Shown here one piece after another: positions 27,575 through 36,068 of a DNA stretch of 64,000 bases. The notes under the pieces were generated by a model. That model was not told where the DNA came from and made no database searches. It saw only the letters and a list, made by a program, of their open reading frames with translations. The position numbers and the translations under genes were made by a program. Source of the stretch: CAWJPY01 sp963844865 (GTDB lineage Bacteria; Acidobacteriota; Thermoanaerobaculia; Thermoanaerobaculales; Sulfomarinibacteraceae); NCBI GenBank assembly GCA_963844865.1, contig CAWJPY010000005.1:372001-436000 (forward strand), read 5' to 3'. Positions within the stretch are counted from its first letter, which is position 1; each line of letters opens with the position of its first letter.

Positions 27575-28816
27575 ATGACCGAGCTCCACATCGACAGTCT
27601 GGGCCGCAGCCGACTCCTGCGCCGCGTCTGGACGGCCATGGGGCGCCCGCCATCCTGGGTCGCCGGAGGCTTCGTCCGGGATCGCCTGCTGGGGCGCCGA
27701 TCCACGGACCTCGACCTGAGCCTCCCCGGAGATGCCCACCGCGTGGCGGCGCCCGCCGCCCGCCTGGGCGCGGTCCTCGGGGTCCGTCCGCATCTCCTGG
27801 GGCGGGCGCCGAGCTGCGTGTGGCGCGTACAGACGAGAGACCTCAAGGTGGACCTGTGGCCCCTCGGTGACCTGGACCTGGAGGAGGACGTCCGGCGCCG
27901 CGACTTCGCCTGCAACGCCCTGCAGTGGCAGCTGCCCTCCGGCCCCCTCGTGGACCTGGTGGGTGGTGTCGACGACCTGAAGATGCGCCGTCTGCGGGCG
28001 GTGGCCCGGGAGAACCTCCACCGGGACCCCGTGCGTCTCCTGCGCGGCCCCCGCTTCGTGGCCACCCTGCCCGGTTTCGCCCTCGAGGGACGGACGGCCG
28101 GCTGGATCCGTGAGCTCGCCCCCCGACTCGCCGCCGCCCCCCGGGAACGCATCGGCCAGGAGCTCGCCCTGCTCCTCGGGGGTGGTGCGGCGCACCGCGG
28201 GCTGGCCGCCCTGCTCGAGCTGGATCTGCTGGCACCGGCGGCGCCGGTGGACGCCGCTCCCCAGCCCGCCTGGCTGGCCCACCATCTGGACGCGGCCCGC
28301 CTCCTGGCGGCGCCGGCCGCACACCCCGTTCCCGCGAGCGTCCGGGAGGCCGGCGACGGGGCGCGCCTCGCCCTCCTCCTGCGGGCGTGGGGCGCCGGCG
28401 ATCCACGCAGCCTCGCTCCCTACGCATGGCCCCGTGACGATCTCCGCCACGGCCATCGCGCAGCCTCCCTCCTGGAGCACGCCCTCTCGTGCGTGGCCGC
28501 ACCTGCCCCGGATCGACGCGAGGTGATCTGGGAGACCGGGGACGCCTTCCCCTCCCTCTTGGCCCTGGGTGCGGCGGTGGCGCCCGGCGAGTCAGGCTGG
28601 AGATCGTGGTGGCACCTGTGGCGCCGGAGCGGCGCCTCCCTCCTCCACCCTCCCCACCTCCTCGACGGTCGGGACGTGGCGACGCTGCTCGGCCTGGAGG
28701 CGGGGCCCCAGCTGGGGCGGGCCCTTCACGACCTCACCCGCGCCCAGGTCCGCGGCGCGTTCCGCTCGCCCGCCGGCGCCCGACGCTGGCTCCTACACCG
28801 GTTCCGACGCCCCTGA
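27575..28816 (+). CDS. CCA-adding enzyme / poly(A) polymerase family nucleotidyltransferase
   Basis: This 413-residue class II tRNA nucleotidyltransferase-type protein has the active-site GGFVRDRLLG (31-40) with metal ligands in STDLDL (D45, D47), the RRRDFACNALQ motif (108-118) and the RDPVRLLRGPRF template motif (150-161). The C-terminal half is helical and Ala/Leu-rich, with an unusual number of Trp residues, and lacks an obvious HD domain. It most likely repairs or builds tRNA 3' CCA ends; an A-adding or poly(A) role cannot be excluded. It converges on the HD-domain gene with a 5-nt gap. Confidence 0.85.
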   Translation: MTELHIDSLGRSRLLRRVWTAMGRPPSWVAGGFVRDRLLGRRSTDLDLSLPGDAHRVAAPAARLGAVLGVRPHLLGRAPSCVWRVQTRDLKVDLWPLGDLDLEEDVRRRDFACNALQWQLPSGPLVDLVGGVDDLKMRRLRAVARENLHRDPVRLLRGPRFVATLPGFALEGRTAGWIRELAPRLAAAPRERIGQELALLLGGGAAHRGLAALLELDLLAPAAPVDAAPQPAWLAHHLDAARLLAAPAAHPVPASVREAGDGARLALLLRAWGAGDPRSLAPYAWPRDDLRHGHRAASLLEHALSCVAAPAPDRREVIWETGDAFPSLLALGAAVAPGESGWRSWWHLWRRSGASLLHPPHLLDGRDVATLLGLEAGPQLGRALHDLTRAQVRGAFRSPAGARRWLLHRFRRP

Positions 28817-28821
28817 CGGGC

Positions 28822-29967
28822 TCACTGGACGATCTCCCAGAGTGCCGCCATCGCCGTGGCGAATGTCGGCTCGAACGCCCCGCCCTCGCCCGCACGCAGC
28901 GTCGAGGCGATCTCCTCCCGGTCGATCCGCTCCCGCGGCAGACGCACCGTCGCCATGATGTCCACCGCTTCGGCGACGGCCACCAGGGCCGCCGCCGGAT
29001 GCGGCGCCCGGGGTTCGGGGAGGGTCGGGTAGCCTCCGCGCTGGGTGAGGTGGTGGTCGAAGGCCACGATCTGCGCCACTTGCGGCACCCGCGGAATGGC
29101 CAGGAGGCGCTCCAGACCGATCCTCGGATGGTCGTAGTTCAGCTCCCACTCGAGGCCGCTCAGCGCCAGGTCCTGGTCGATGATCTCCTGTGGCAGGCCG
29201 AACTTGCCCACGTCGTGGAGGATCGCCGCCACCCCCAGGTCGTGCCGGCTTGAGGGGTCGTCGAGGAAGAGGACGGCCAGGGCCAGGCTCAGCACGGCCG
29301 TGTTGTGGGCATGGATCACCACCCAGCCGCGACGATCGGTGAGCTCGGCCATGTGGCGAAGTGGGTTGGACGTGCGTTGGAGCCGCTCGTCCAGCTGCTG
29401 CACCATTCCGTAGAGCAGCGTCATGGGTGGCGGTGTCCCCGCCACCACCGCCTCCACCAGGCTGGAGACCACGTGCAGGCGCTGCTCCAGATCCAGGTCA
29501 CCGATCTCCGCCTCGCCTCCCTCCTCGGAGACCTCCTGCACCACCACCGGCCGCCGGATGCGGATGTGGGGAAGCCGTGGCGGCGATGACAGCGGCGGTC
29601 CGGCGAGGAAGCCCACGAACTCGCCGATCTCCTCACGGGAAACGCCTCCCTCCAAGCTCACCTGGTCCACCCGGTGGCGATGGAGACTGCGCACGAGCAA
29701 CGCCATCTCCTCCCCCTCGCGGGTGACCGTGCGCTCGCCCAGGAACACCTCGTCGTCGACCACCGTCAGGTCGATCACGGCGGCGGACGAGATTTCGGGA
29801 AGCTCCACGGCGGCGCCCAACAGCTCTTCGCAGCGCTCGGCGATGCGCCGTCGCGCCCGCAGCGCCCGGGGATGCTCGACCGAGTAGAGGCGGCAGGTCA
29901 CCACCCCCACCGCGAGCTCGCTGAGGAAGTCGACGACGGGGTCCGAGCTTTGGCCGCGGCTGCTCAC
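28822..29967 (-). CDS. HD-GYP-like phosphohydrolase with shared N-terminal domain
   Basis: This is a 381-residue cytoplasmic protein. The N-terminal 125 residues (LAVGVVTCRLYSVEHPRALRARRRI, then an SLHRHRVDQVSLEGGVS strand-helix) resemble the start of the adjacent HEAT-repeat protein. The C-terminal part is an HD domain with HA.N (219-222), HDVGKFGLP (251-259), H280 and a degenerate GYP element, DHHLTQRGGYP (304-314). Such domains hydrolyse cyclic-di-GMP or other nucleotides; the altered GYP motif makes the substrate uncertain. GTG 29967 overlaps the upstream stop as GTGA. Confidence 0.83.
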   Translation of the reverse strand: MSSRGQSSDPVVDFLSELAVGVVTCRLYSVEHPRALRARRRIAERCEELLGAAVELPEISSAAVIDLTVVDDEVFLGERTVTREGEEMALLVRSLHRHRVDQVSLEGGVSREEIGEFVGFLAGPPLSSPPRLPHIRIRRPVVVQEVSEEGGEAEIGDLDLEQRLHVVSSLVEAVVAGTPPPMTLLYGMVQQLDERLQRTSNPLRHMAELTDRRGWVVIHAHNTAVLSLALAVLFLDDPSSRHDLGVAAILHDVGKFGLPQEIIDQDLALSGLEWELNYDHPRIGLERLLAIPRVPQVAQIVAFDHHLTQRGGYPTLPEPRAPHPAAALVAVAEAVDIMATVRLPRERIDREEIASTLRAGEGGAFEPTFATAMAALWEIVQ

Positions 29968-32030
29968 GCGCCCTCCTCCTGCCGGCGGGCCAGGATCTGC
30001 CGGGCCAGCTCGGCCGCCGGGTCGTGGCGGCGGGCGATCCGGTTCAAGATCTCCTCCGCGGCAGGCGACGGCTGGTGGGCGGCCGCCCGCGCCACCGCCT
30101 CCCAGACCGGCGTCAACCGGAACGGGTACCGCCAGTTGGGAAGATCCGCGAGCCTGCGGAGCTCCTCGGACACCTCGGGCAGGGGGAACCGGCCGAGGGC
30201 CGCGATCAGGTCAAGCGTCTCTCCGTCGGCCAGCCGCAGCCCCTTGCGACGGGCCAGCTCCTGAAGCAGCACCCGGCCCAGCCCCTCGTCGCGCAGGATC
30301 GAGGCGAGCGTGAAGGCCTCTCGCCGGGCAACGGAGCTCTGGCGTCCCATCAGCTCCCGGAAGCGCTCCTGCCATCGGGGATCCCCGGCCACCGCCAGGC
30401 ACCGGATGGCCTCGGCCGCGACCTTGGGCTCGGCGTGGTCGCTCAAGGGCGCCGCCAGCGCCGCGAGGTCGGGCGCCTTCAGGTGGCGCAGCACGAAGAG
30501 GCCGTTGCGCACCACGTACCAGCGCTCGTCCCGGAGCCACGCCTCCACCTGGGGGATCGCCGGCGCACCGATGGCCAGCATCATCTCCAGCATCCGCCGC
30601 CGGTGGGACATGCGCTCCTCGGTGGCGAGGGCGCGGCCGATGTGGGGCACCAGGCGCACACCGATGAGACCGGCGATCCGCGCCACCTCGCGCCGATGCT
30701 CCTTGCCCCACACGGCGAGGGCCTCGAGGAGGGCTTCCAGGCCGTCCCCTCCCGCGAGGCGATCCGGGAGACGAGGATCACCGGCGGTCACCAGGTCATG
30801 AGCGATGGCGAACGCGGGCTCGAACTCGCCCAGCTCGAGGCGCTCGAAGTACCGTCGCACCAATCCGTCGTGGGCGCGCGCCGCGATCTCGCTCTGGGGC
30901 CACATGCGGTGCGCCGCCATGAGGATCAGGTCGACGTGGCGGCGCACGGCGTGGTCGCCGAGCTGTTCCTCCGGCCAGCCCGGGGGGCGCTTGGCGAGGG
31001 TCTTGCGAAGCAACGGATGGCGGTGGTACGCGGGGACTCGCGCCGACTCGGGGGTCCCCTGGCGGCGCTGCCCGAAGCTGGACTGCTCGAGAGGAGCGTC
31101 CGCCGGCCGCTCCTCACGACCCGTCGGAGGACGCCAGCCCGGGGGGATCGATGCGGGCACCTGCACGCGGCGCGGCGGCGCGACCGCGGTCCGGGGCCGA
31201 GGCGTCACGGACGCGCTCCGGAGCCGGCTGTCCTCCGCGCCCCCGACCTCGAAGAGCTCGTCGGTTCCATCCAGCACGGAGGCGGCGTGCCGTGCGGTGC
31301 CGTGGTGCACCCGACTCCCTGCGCCCGCGAAAACCCTCTCCATGGCCAGCAGCAGGTCGCTCCCGTCGCCCGCCTGGTCCGGCGGGCGGTCGAGGAGGGC
31401 GAGAAGCTCGTCGATGGCGTCACCGTCGCCACGGGAGGTGACTTCGACGCCCCCCTCCGCGACGCCCGCAGGGTGCACGCCACCACTCCCCCGTCCACCA
31501 CGGATCATCCGGCCGGCCCCTCCAGACCGCGGGGCCCCCTCGCCGGGAGGCGCGTCGCTCGATTCGTCGTCCTCCACGTACACCAGGCCGTCCATGGCCA
31601 CCGGCAGGAGATCCACCTCGTCCAGCTCCTTCTCGTCCTCGAGAAACCTCGCGCGGTCGTCCTCGCTGGGCCTGTCCGTCAGGTCGGTGAGAAGGTGCAG
31701 CAGGCGTTCCACCACGTCCGCCGCCACGGGAGGCCGGACGCGCACCGCCTTGATGCCCAGTCGCCAGAGCTGGGAGGCGAGGTGCACCGAGGCCTTGGCC
31801 AGCGCGCCCAGGGAGCGGCCGGGCAGCTCGAACCCCGTCGGCGTGACCAGGACCACGAGCTCCCTCTCCGGCAGCCTCGTCGTGGCCAACCAGAGCTGCT
31901 GTCGGGCGCGCATGGTGGCGCGATGCTCCGGGTCGTAGAGGCGGCACATGCGCCGCGCCACCTCCAGGCGGGCCAGCCACTCGCCGACCACGTCCGGGGC
32001 GGCAACCCGTCGCCTTGGCTCCTCCGACAT
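29964..32030 (-). CDS. HEAT-repeat protein with the same N-terminal domain as its neighbour
   Basis: This 688-residue soluble protein has an N-terminal domain (about 10-120; MCRLYDPEHRATMRARQQL, then LWRLGIKAVRVRPPVAADVVERLL) that aligns with the HD-GYP-like gene downstream. A Gly/Ser/Pro-rich, probably disordered linker spans about 165-330. The C-terminal 330 residues are helical with HEAT-like units (RRRMLEMMLAIGAPAIPQVEAWL, LKAPDLAALAAPLSDHAEPKVAAEAIRCLAVAGD). ATG 32030 is preferred because a promoter -10 overlaps the in-frame ATG at 32042. It is co-translated with the HD gene and is probably its scaffold or regulator. The function is unknown. Confidence 0.75.
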   Translation of the reverse strand: MSEEPRRRVAAPDVVGEWLARLEVARRMCRLYDPEHRATMRARQQLWLATTRLPERELVVLVTPTGFELPGRSLGALAKASVHLASQLWRLGIKAVRVRPPVAADVVERLLHLLTDLTDRPSEDDRARFLEDEKELDEVDLLPVAMDGLVYVEDDESSDAPPGEGAPRSGGAGRMIRGGRGSGGVHPAGVAEGGVEVTSRGDGDAIDELLALLDRPPDQAGDGSDLLLAMERVFAGAGSRVHHGTARHAASVLDGTDELFEVGGAEDSRLRSASVTPRPRTAVAPPRRVQVPASIPPGWRPPTGREERPADAPLEQSSFGQRRQGTPESARVPAYHRHPLLRKTLAKRPPGWPEEQLGDHAVRRHVDLILMAAHRMWPQSEIAARAHDGLVRRYFERLELGEFEPAFAIAHDLVTAGDPRLPDRLAGGDGLEALLEALAVWGKEHRREVARIAGLIGVRLVPHIGRALATEERMSHRRRMLEMMLAIGAPAIPQVEAWLRDERWYVVRNGLFVLRHLKAPDLAALAAPLSDHAEPKVAAEAIRCLAVAGDPRWQERFRELMGRQSSVARREAFTLASILRDEGLGRVLLQELARRKGLRLADGETLDLIAALGRFPLPEVSEELRRLADLPNWRYPFRLTPVWEAVARAAAHQPSPAAEEILNRIARRHDPAAELARQILARRQEEGA

Positions 32031-32040
32031 GTTGGACGCC

Positions 32041-32070
32041 ATTATGCGACGACCCGCGGGAACGGGACAA
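32041..32070 (-). promoter_or_regulatory. Putative promoter of the HEAT/HD operon
   Basis: TTGTCC (32065-32070) and CATAAT (32041-32046) are separated by 18 nt on the minus strand. ATG 32030 lies 10 nt after the -10. Confidence 0.5.
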
Positions 32071-32115
32071 GCCGTGGCACCATCGGAGTGCAGGAGGTGA
32101 GCCGAACCATGAACG

Positions 32116-32589
32116 ATGGCGCGCCCCATGGGTGACACGATCTGGACCGTCGGTACGGGGCATCGCGGCTTCGAGGAGCTGGCGGCGTTGCTCGGCGAGG
32201 GTAAAATCCAGGTGCTGGTGGACGTGCGCTCCTACCCCAGGAGCCACCTCCCCCACTTCACGGGTCCGGCCCTGGTGGCCGCTCTTCGCCGCCTCGGTCT
32301 CGCGTACGAGTGGCTGGGGGACGACCTGGGGGGACTGCGGCGCGGAAGCTACGAGAAGCACATGCAGACGGAGATCTTCACCCGCGGGCTGACGCGTCTC
32401 GAAGCCCTTGCCCGCGGAGCGCGGGCCGCCATGTGCTGTGCGGAGGTGGAGCCGGACCGCTGCCACCGCCGCTTCATCGCCGACGCCCTCGTCGCCCGGG
32501 GATGGCGGGTGGTGCACGTGGTCCGGCCGGGCGAGCGCCGGGAGCACCGCCCCCTCCCGCGCCAGGGGGCCCTCTTCCTGGACGGGTGA
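32116..32589 (+). CDS. DUF488 domain protein
   Basis: This DUF488 protein (157 residues from ATG 32116, or 153 from ATG 32128) contains IWTVGTGHRGFEELAALL, LVDVRSYPRSHLPHFTGPAL, CCAEVEPDRCHRRFIADAL and a final VVHV strand, all family hallmarks. The CCxxxxxxCHR motif could bind metal or be redox active. Members are often near DNA-repair or nucleotide genes, but the function is not established. AGGAGG at 32092-32097 is 18 nt from ATG 32116 and better placed for an 8-codon ORF at 32109, whose stop overlaps ATG 32128, so the true start is unsettled. Confidence 0.87.
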   Translation: MARPMGDTIWTVGTGHRGFEELAALLGEGKIQVLVDVRSYPRSHLPHFTGPALVAALRRLGLAYEWLGDDLGGLRRGSYEKHMQTEIFTRGLTRLEALARGARAAMCCAEVEPDRCHRRFIADALVARGWRVVHVVRPGERREHRPLPRQGALFLDG

Positions 32590-32691
32590 GGCTGACCCCC
32601 GGCCCGGACCTCCGTCCGTCGGGGGCGGACAGCTGCAGAACCCGGCTTGCAGGGAGTATCCTGGGGAGAGCCACGACAAAGGGGGGCGGCA

Positions 32692-32841
32692 ATGGGCAAG
32701 GGCGACCGGCGTTCGCGAAAGGGCAAGATCTGGCGTGGCAGCTTCGGCAAGACGAGGCCCAAGAAGAAGAAGTCCCAGAAGCCGGAGCCGGTCACCGCAA
32801 GGAAGAAAGCGCCGTCCCGCGCCCGCAAGAAGACCACCTGA
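32692..32841 (+). CDS. 30S ribosomal protein THX (bTHX)
   Basis: This very basic 49-residue protein, MGKGDRRSRKGKIWRGSFGK followed by TRPKKKKSQKPEP, is the signature of THX, which sits in the head of the 30S subunit and binds 16S rRNA. Length and N-terminus match the extended bacterial THX family. A GGGGGGCGG stretch precedes ATG 32692. It is too short for many gene callers but is clear from sequence. Confidence 0.92.
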   Translation: MGKGDRRSRKGKIWRGSFGKTRPKKKKSQKPEPVTARKKAPSRARKKTT

Positions 32842-32863
32842 GGCCTCGGGCCTGCCGCTCGCC

Positions 32864-34174
32864 TCAGTGATGATCGGGCGCAGCGGGCACTGCCGCGCCT
32901 TCCACCTCTGCGAACCGGAGCTCGCTCGGCTGCTCGGTGCGCTGCAGCCGGGTCGCCACCGTCTCGGCCTCGGCCATGACCCGCAGGAGGTTCTCTCCCG
33001 CGACCTTGGCGAGATCTTGACGGCTCCACCCGCGACGGGCCAGCTCCGCGAGCAGGTCGGGGTAGCCTGACACGTCCTCCAGCCCCTGCGGCGTCGCCGA
33101 GATGCCGTCGAAGTCCGAGCCCAACCCGACGTGGTCGATGCCGGCCACATCGCGGATGTGCTCGATGTGGTCGGCCACCGCCGCCACGGTCACCTGGGGG
33201 GCGGGGTGGGTATCCAACCAGGACTGGAGCTCGCGTTCCACCCGTTCGGGATCGCCGGGATACAGAGCCTTGAGGCGCGCCTCTTCCCCCGTGGCGGCCG
33301 CCCAGCGCCGGGCGGCGTCGCCGCTCAGGAAGGCGGGCGCGAAGGTGGCCATGACGACCCCGCCGTTGGCCGCGACGAGGCGCAGCACGTCGTCGGGCAC
33401 GTTGCGGGGATGGGGATCGAGGGCGAAGGCGTCGGAGTGGGAGAAGATCACCGGCGCGCGACTCACCGCCAGCGCGTCGCGCATCGTCTCCTCTGACACG
33501 TGGGAGAGGTCCACCATCATGCCGAGGCGGTTCATCTCCCGGACCACGGCCTCGCCGAAGGGGGTCAGCCCGCCGTGCCGGGGAACGTCGGTGGCCGCGT
33601 CCGCCCAGTCGGTGTCGCTCCAGTGGGTGAGGGTCATGTACCTGGCGCCCAGGGCCCAGAGCTGGCGCAGCACCGCCAGGGAGTCGTTGATGGAGTGGCC
33701 GCCCTCGACCCCGATCAGGGAGGCGATGCGGCCCTCGCGGTGAATCCGCCGCACGTCGTCCGCGGTGAGCGCCAGCTCCAGGTCGTCGGGGTAGCGCTGG
33801 ACGAGGCGGTGGACCAGGTCGATCTGCTCCAGCACCGTAGTCACCGCCTCGCCGCCGCTCAGGTTCGTGGGGACCCACACCGACCAGAACTGGGCCCCGA
33901 CCCCGCCTGCACGCATCCGGTCGAGGTCCGTCTGCATCGGCTTCCCGAGCCCGCTGGTGTCATGGAAGTCGAACTGCGAGAGGTGGTTGGAGCATCGATC
34001 CCGGATCGCCCAGGGGGCGTCGTTGTGCCCGTCCACCAGGGGCACGGTGCGCAAGAGGTCGGAAATCTCCGCCGTCGCGCCTGGATTCGTTGCCGGTGCC
34101 TGGGCGCCCACACCCGACACCATCGCGAGCGTCAGCCCACACCCCGCGACGATCGTGATCCACCCTCTTCCCAT
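32864..34174 (-). CDS. Secreted M19 membrane-type dipeptidase
   Basis: This 436-residue zinc dipeptidase of the renal-dipeptidase family has a signal peptide (MGRGWITIVAGCGLTLAMVS, cleavage near GAQA). Metal ligands are H50 and D52 in VDGHNDAPW, E in IGVEGGHS, and the two His in VDLSHVS and IFSHSDA. The C-terminal DHVGLGSDFDG is also diagnostic. It should cleave dipeptides in the periplasm, possibly D,L- or cell-wall derived. ATG 34174 has GGGAGGG upstream and overlaps the holC stop by 1 nt (TGATG). Confidence 0.93.
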   Translation of the reverse strand: MGRGWITIVAGCGLTLAMVSGVGAQAPATNPGATAEISDLLRTVPLVDGHNDAPWAIRDRCSNHLSQFDFHDTSGLGKPMQTDLDRMRAGGVGAQFWSVWVPTNLSGGEAVTTVLEQIDLVHRLVQRYPDDLELALTADDVRRIHREGRIASLIGVEGGHSINDSLAVLRQLWALGARYMTLTHWSDTDWADAATDVPRHGGLTPFGEAVVREMNRLGMMVDLSHVSEETMRDALAVSRAPVIFSHSDAFALDPHPRNVPDDVLRLVAANGGVVMATFAPAFLSGDAARRWAAATGEEARLKALYPGDPERVERELQSWLDTHPAPQVTVAAVADHIEHIRDVAGIDHVGLGSDFDGISATPQGLEDVSGYPDLLAELARRGWSRQDLAKVAGENLLRVMAEAETVATRLQRTEQPSELRFAEVEGAAVPAAPDHH

Positions 34175-34590
34175 CACGTCCCTCCCTCGACCTTGTGCTC
34201 CTCGGCCCACTCCCGCCAGTACTGTCGCCGTCGCTCCCCCTCCTCGCCCGGCCCGACCAGGTCGTGCACCTCCTCGAAGGAGGCGGCCCAGTCACCGGGA
34301 GGGGGATCGTCGCCCACCACCAGCACCGACGCCCGGTTCGGGTTGCCAGGCTCCGACAGGAGGGCCACGGGGTCGTCGAGCTCACCCAGCTGTGGAGTCC
34401 ACACTGCGTGGGGCACGAAGGAGAGCTTGCGGAACGTCCACAGGTAGTCGTCCAGGATCTGCAACCGCCCCTCGTCCGCCACCCAGACCACGAGCCGCCG
34501 GTCCTGCTTGTACAGCTTCTCCACCAGCGCGGCGAGCTCGCCCGCCCGCTTCTCCCCCGGCAAGGCATGCAGCAGGAGACGCTCGGTCAT
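34174..34590 (-). CDS. holC: DNA polymerase III chi subunit (HolC)
   Basis: This 138-residue HolC protein links the clamp loader to SSB. Recognisable stretches are LVEKLYKQDRRLVVWVADEGRLQILDDYLWTF (about 22-53) and FVPHAVWTP, followed by VLVVGDDPPP. It starts at ATG 34590, 6 nt after TAGACT, and reads away from murA. HolC is rarely seen outside Proteobacteria-like lineages, which is a mild taxonomic hint. Its coupling to a dipeptidase gene has no obvious functional meaning. Confidence 0.87.
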   Translation of the reverse strand: MTERLLLHALPGEKRAGELAALVEKLYKQDRRLVVWVADEGRLQILDDYLWTFRKLSFVPHAVWTPQLGELDDPVALLSEPGNPNRASVLVVGDDPPPGDWAASFEEVHDLVGPGEEGERRRQYWREWAEEHKVEGGT

Positions 34591-34596
34591 CGGCTC

Positions 34597-34625
34597 AGTC
34601 TACGAAAGCCGGCGAGGGCCTGCAA
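34597..34625 (-). promoter_or_regulatory. Promoter of holC operon, leaderless type
   Basis: TTGCAG (34620-34625) and TAGACT (34597-34602) are 17 nt apart; the -10 ends 6 nt before ATG 34590. Confidence 0.55.
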
Positions 34626-34642
34626 AGGGTCACCACTGGTGG

Positions 34643-34648
34643 TAAGGT
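34643..34648 (+). promoter_or_regulatory. Putative -10 for a leaderless murA transcript
   Basis: TAAGGT lies 6 nt before ATG 34655, with no Shine-Dalgarno sequence. Confidence 0.45.
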
Positions 34649-34654
34649 CTGCCC

Positions 34655-35980
34655 ATGAGCGTGCACCGTCGCAGCGTCCTGGCAGAGGAGGAGCACTCCT
34701 TCGTCATCCGTGGCGGCCGGCCGATCCACGGCACCCTCGTGCCGGGCGGCAACAAGAACGCCGCCCTGCCCATGCTCGCCGCCTCCCTCCTCACCGAGCA
34801 CCCGGTCGAGCTGCACAACCTCCCCCCGATCCGGGACGTGCAGGTGATGCTGGAGCTGCTCGCCGACCTCGGGGTCGAGGTGACCGATGCAGGTGATCGG
34901 AGCTGGCGGGTGAGCGCCGCCAACGTCAGCCGCCACGAGGCCGACGCAGACCTCTCCGGAGAGATCCGAGCCTCGTTCCTGCTGGCCGGACCGCTCCTGG
35001 CGCGCCTGGGGGGGGCGGTGGTGCCGCGACCCGGCGGCGATCGCATCGGGCGCCGGCCCCTGGACACCCACATCCACGCCCTCCAGGCCCTGGGGGCCCA
35101 GGTGCGGGTGGAGCCGGACCGCTACGTGCTCACCGCCCCCCGGGGGCTCGAGGGCACGGACCTCTTCCTGGAGGAGATGAGCGTCATGGGCACCGAGAAC
35201 GCGGTCATGGCCGCGGTGCTGGCGCGCGGCACCACCGTCATCCGCAACTCGGCATCGGAGCCCCACGTCCAGGAGCTGTGCGGTCTGCTCAACGCCATGG
35301 GCGCCCGGGTGGAGGGGATCGGCACCAACACGCTCCACGTGGAAGGGCAGCCGGTCCTCGGGGGCGCCGCCGTGCACATCGGTCCCGACCCCGTGGAGGT
35401 GGGCAGCTTCATCGGCCTGGCGGCCGTCACCGGCGGCGAGCTGCGCATCACCAACGCCCTCCCCGAGAGCCATCACCGCATGACCGAGATCGCCTTCGGC
35501 CGCCTCGGCATCCACTGGGAGATCTCCGGCGGCGACATCATCGTGCCCGCCGGCCAAGAGCTCGCCATCCGCGACGACCTGCACGGCGCCATCCCCAAGA
35601 TCGACGACGGCCCGTGGCCGGCCTTCCCCGCCGACCTGATCAGCATCGCGGTGGTCCTGGCGACCCAGGCCCGTGGGACCATCCTCATCCACGAGAAGAT
35701 GTTCGAGAGCCGCCTGTTCTGGGTCGACCGCCTGATCGCCATGGGGGCGCGCATCGTGCTCTGCGACCCCCACCGGGTGGTGGTGGTGGGGCCCGCTCTG
35801 CTCCACGGCCAGGTCCTGACCAGCCCCGACATCCGCGCCGGCATGGCGCTGGTCATCGCCGCCCTGTGCGCCGAGGGGGAGAGCGTCATCCACAACATCC
35901 ACCAGGTCGAGCGGGGCTACGCCGACCTCCACCAGCGCCTCGCCGCCCTGGGCGCCGACGTGGAGCGGATCCAGCGCTGA
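34655..35980 (+). CDS. murA: UDP-N-acetylglucosamine 1-carboxyvinyltransferase with Asp in the active-site loop
   Basis: MurA joins phosphoenolpyruvate to UDP-GlcNAc in the first committed step of peptidoglycan synthesis. The 441-residue protein has GGNKNAALPMLAASLL (31-46, with the catalytic Lys34), SGEIRASFLLAGPLLARLG and the mobile loop PRPGGDRIGRRPLDTH. In the loop the usual Cys (C115 in E. coli) is D129. The same Cys-to-Asp change in Mycobacterium tuberculosis and Chlamydia keeps activity and abolishes fosfomycin alkylation. The rest (EPHVQELCGLLNAMGA, GGDIIVPA, DLISIAVVLATQARG) is canonical. The gene stands alone, divergent from holC. Confidence 0.95.
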   Translation: MSVHRRSVLAEEEHSFVIRGGRPIHGTLVPGGNKNAALPMLAASLLTEHPVELHNLPPIRDVQVMLELLADLGVEVTDAGDRSWRVSAANVSRHEADADLSGEIRASFLLAGPLLARLGGAVVPRPGGDRIGRRPLDTHIHALQALGAQVRVEPDRYVLTAPRGLEGTDLFLEEMSVMGTENAVMAAVLARGTTVIRNSASEPHVQELCGLLNAMGARVEGIGTNTLHVEGQPVLGGAAVHIGPDPVEVGSFIGLAAVTGGELRITNALPESHHRMTEIAFGRLGIHWEISGGDIIVPAGQELAIRDDLHGAIPKIDDGPWPAFPADLISIAVVLATQARGTILIHEKMFESRLFWVDRLIAMGARIVLCDPHRVVVVGPALLHGQVLTSPDIRAGMALVIAALCAEGESVIHNIHQVERGYADLHQRLAALGADVERIQR

Positions 35981-35988
35981 CGCCGCCG

Positions 35989-36022
35989 GCTTCGGGAGCG
36001 CCAGAGGGGGCGCCTGGCGCCG
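35989..36022. repeat. Truncated palindromic repeat, copy 4
   Basis: Only one end remains: CTTCGGGAGCGCCAGAGGG followed by GGCGCCTGGCGCC (36010-36022), a core with paired changes. It lies between the convergent murA and glycosyltransferase genes and may act as a terminator hairpin. Confidence 0.65.
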
Positions 36023-36068
36023 GCCCTGACGTCGCCGCGTGCATCGCCAAAGTGCCTGCGGTTGACCC

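Noticed and set aside
32109..32135. Eight-codon ORF before the DUF488 gene as a regulatory leader peptide
   Set aside because: It has a fair AGGAGG site and its stop overlaps an ATG of the DUF488 gene. However, there is no attenuator hairpin and no codon pattern, so it may only reflect an uncertain start.
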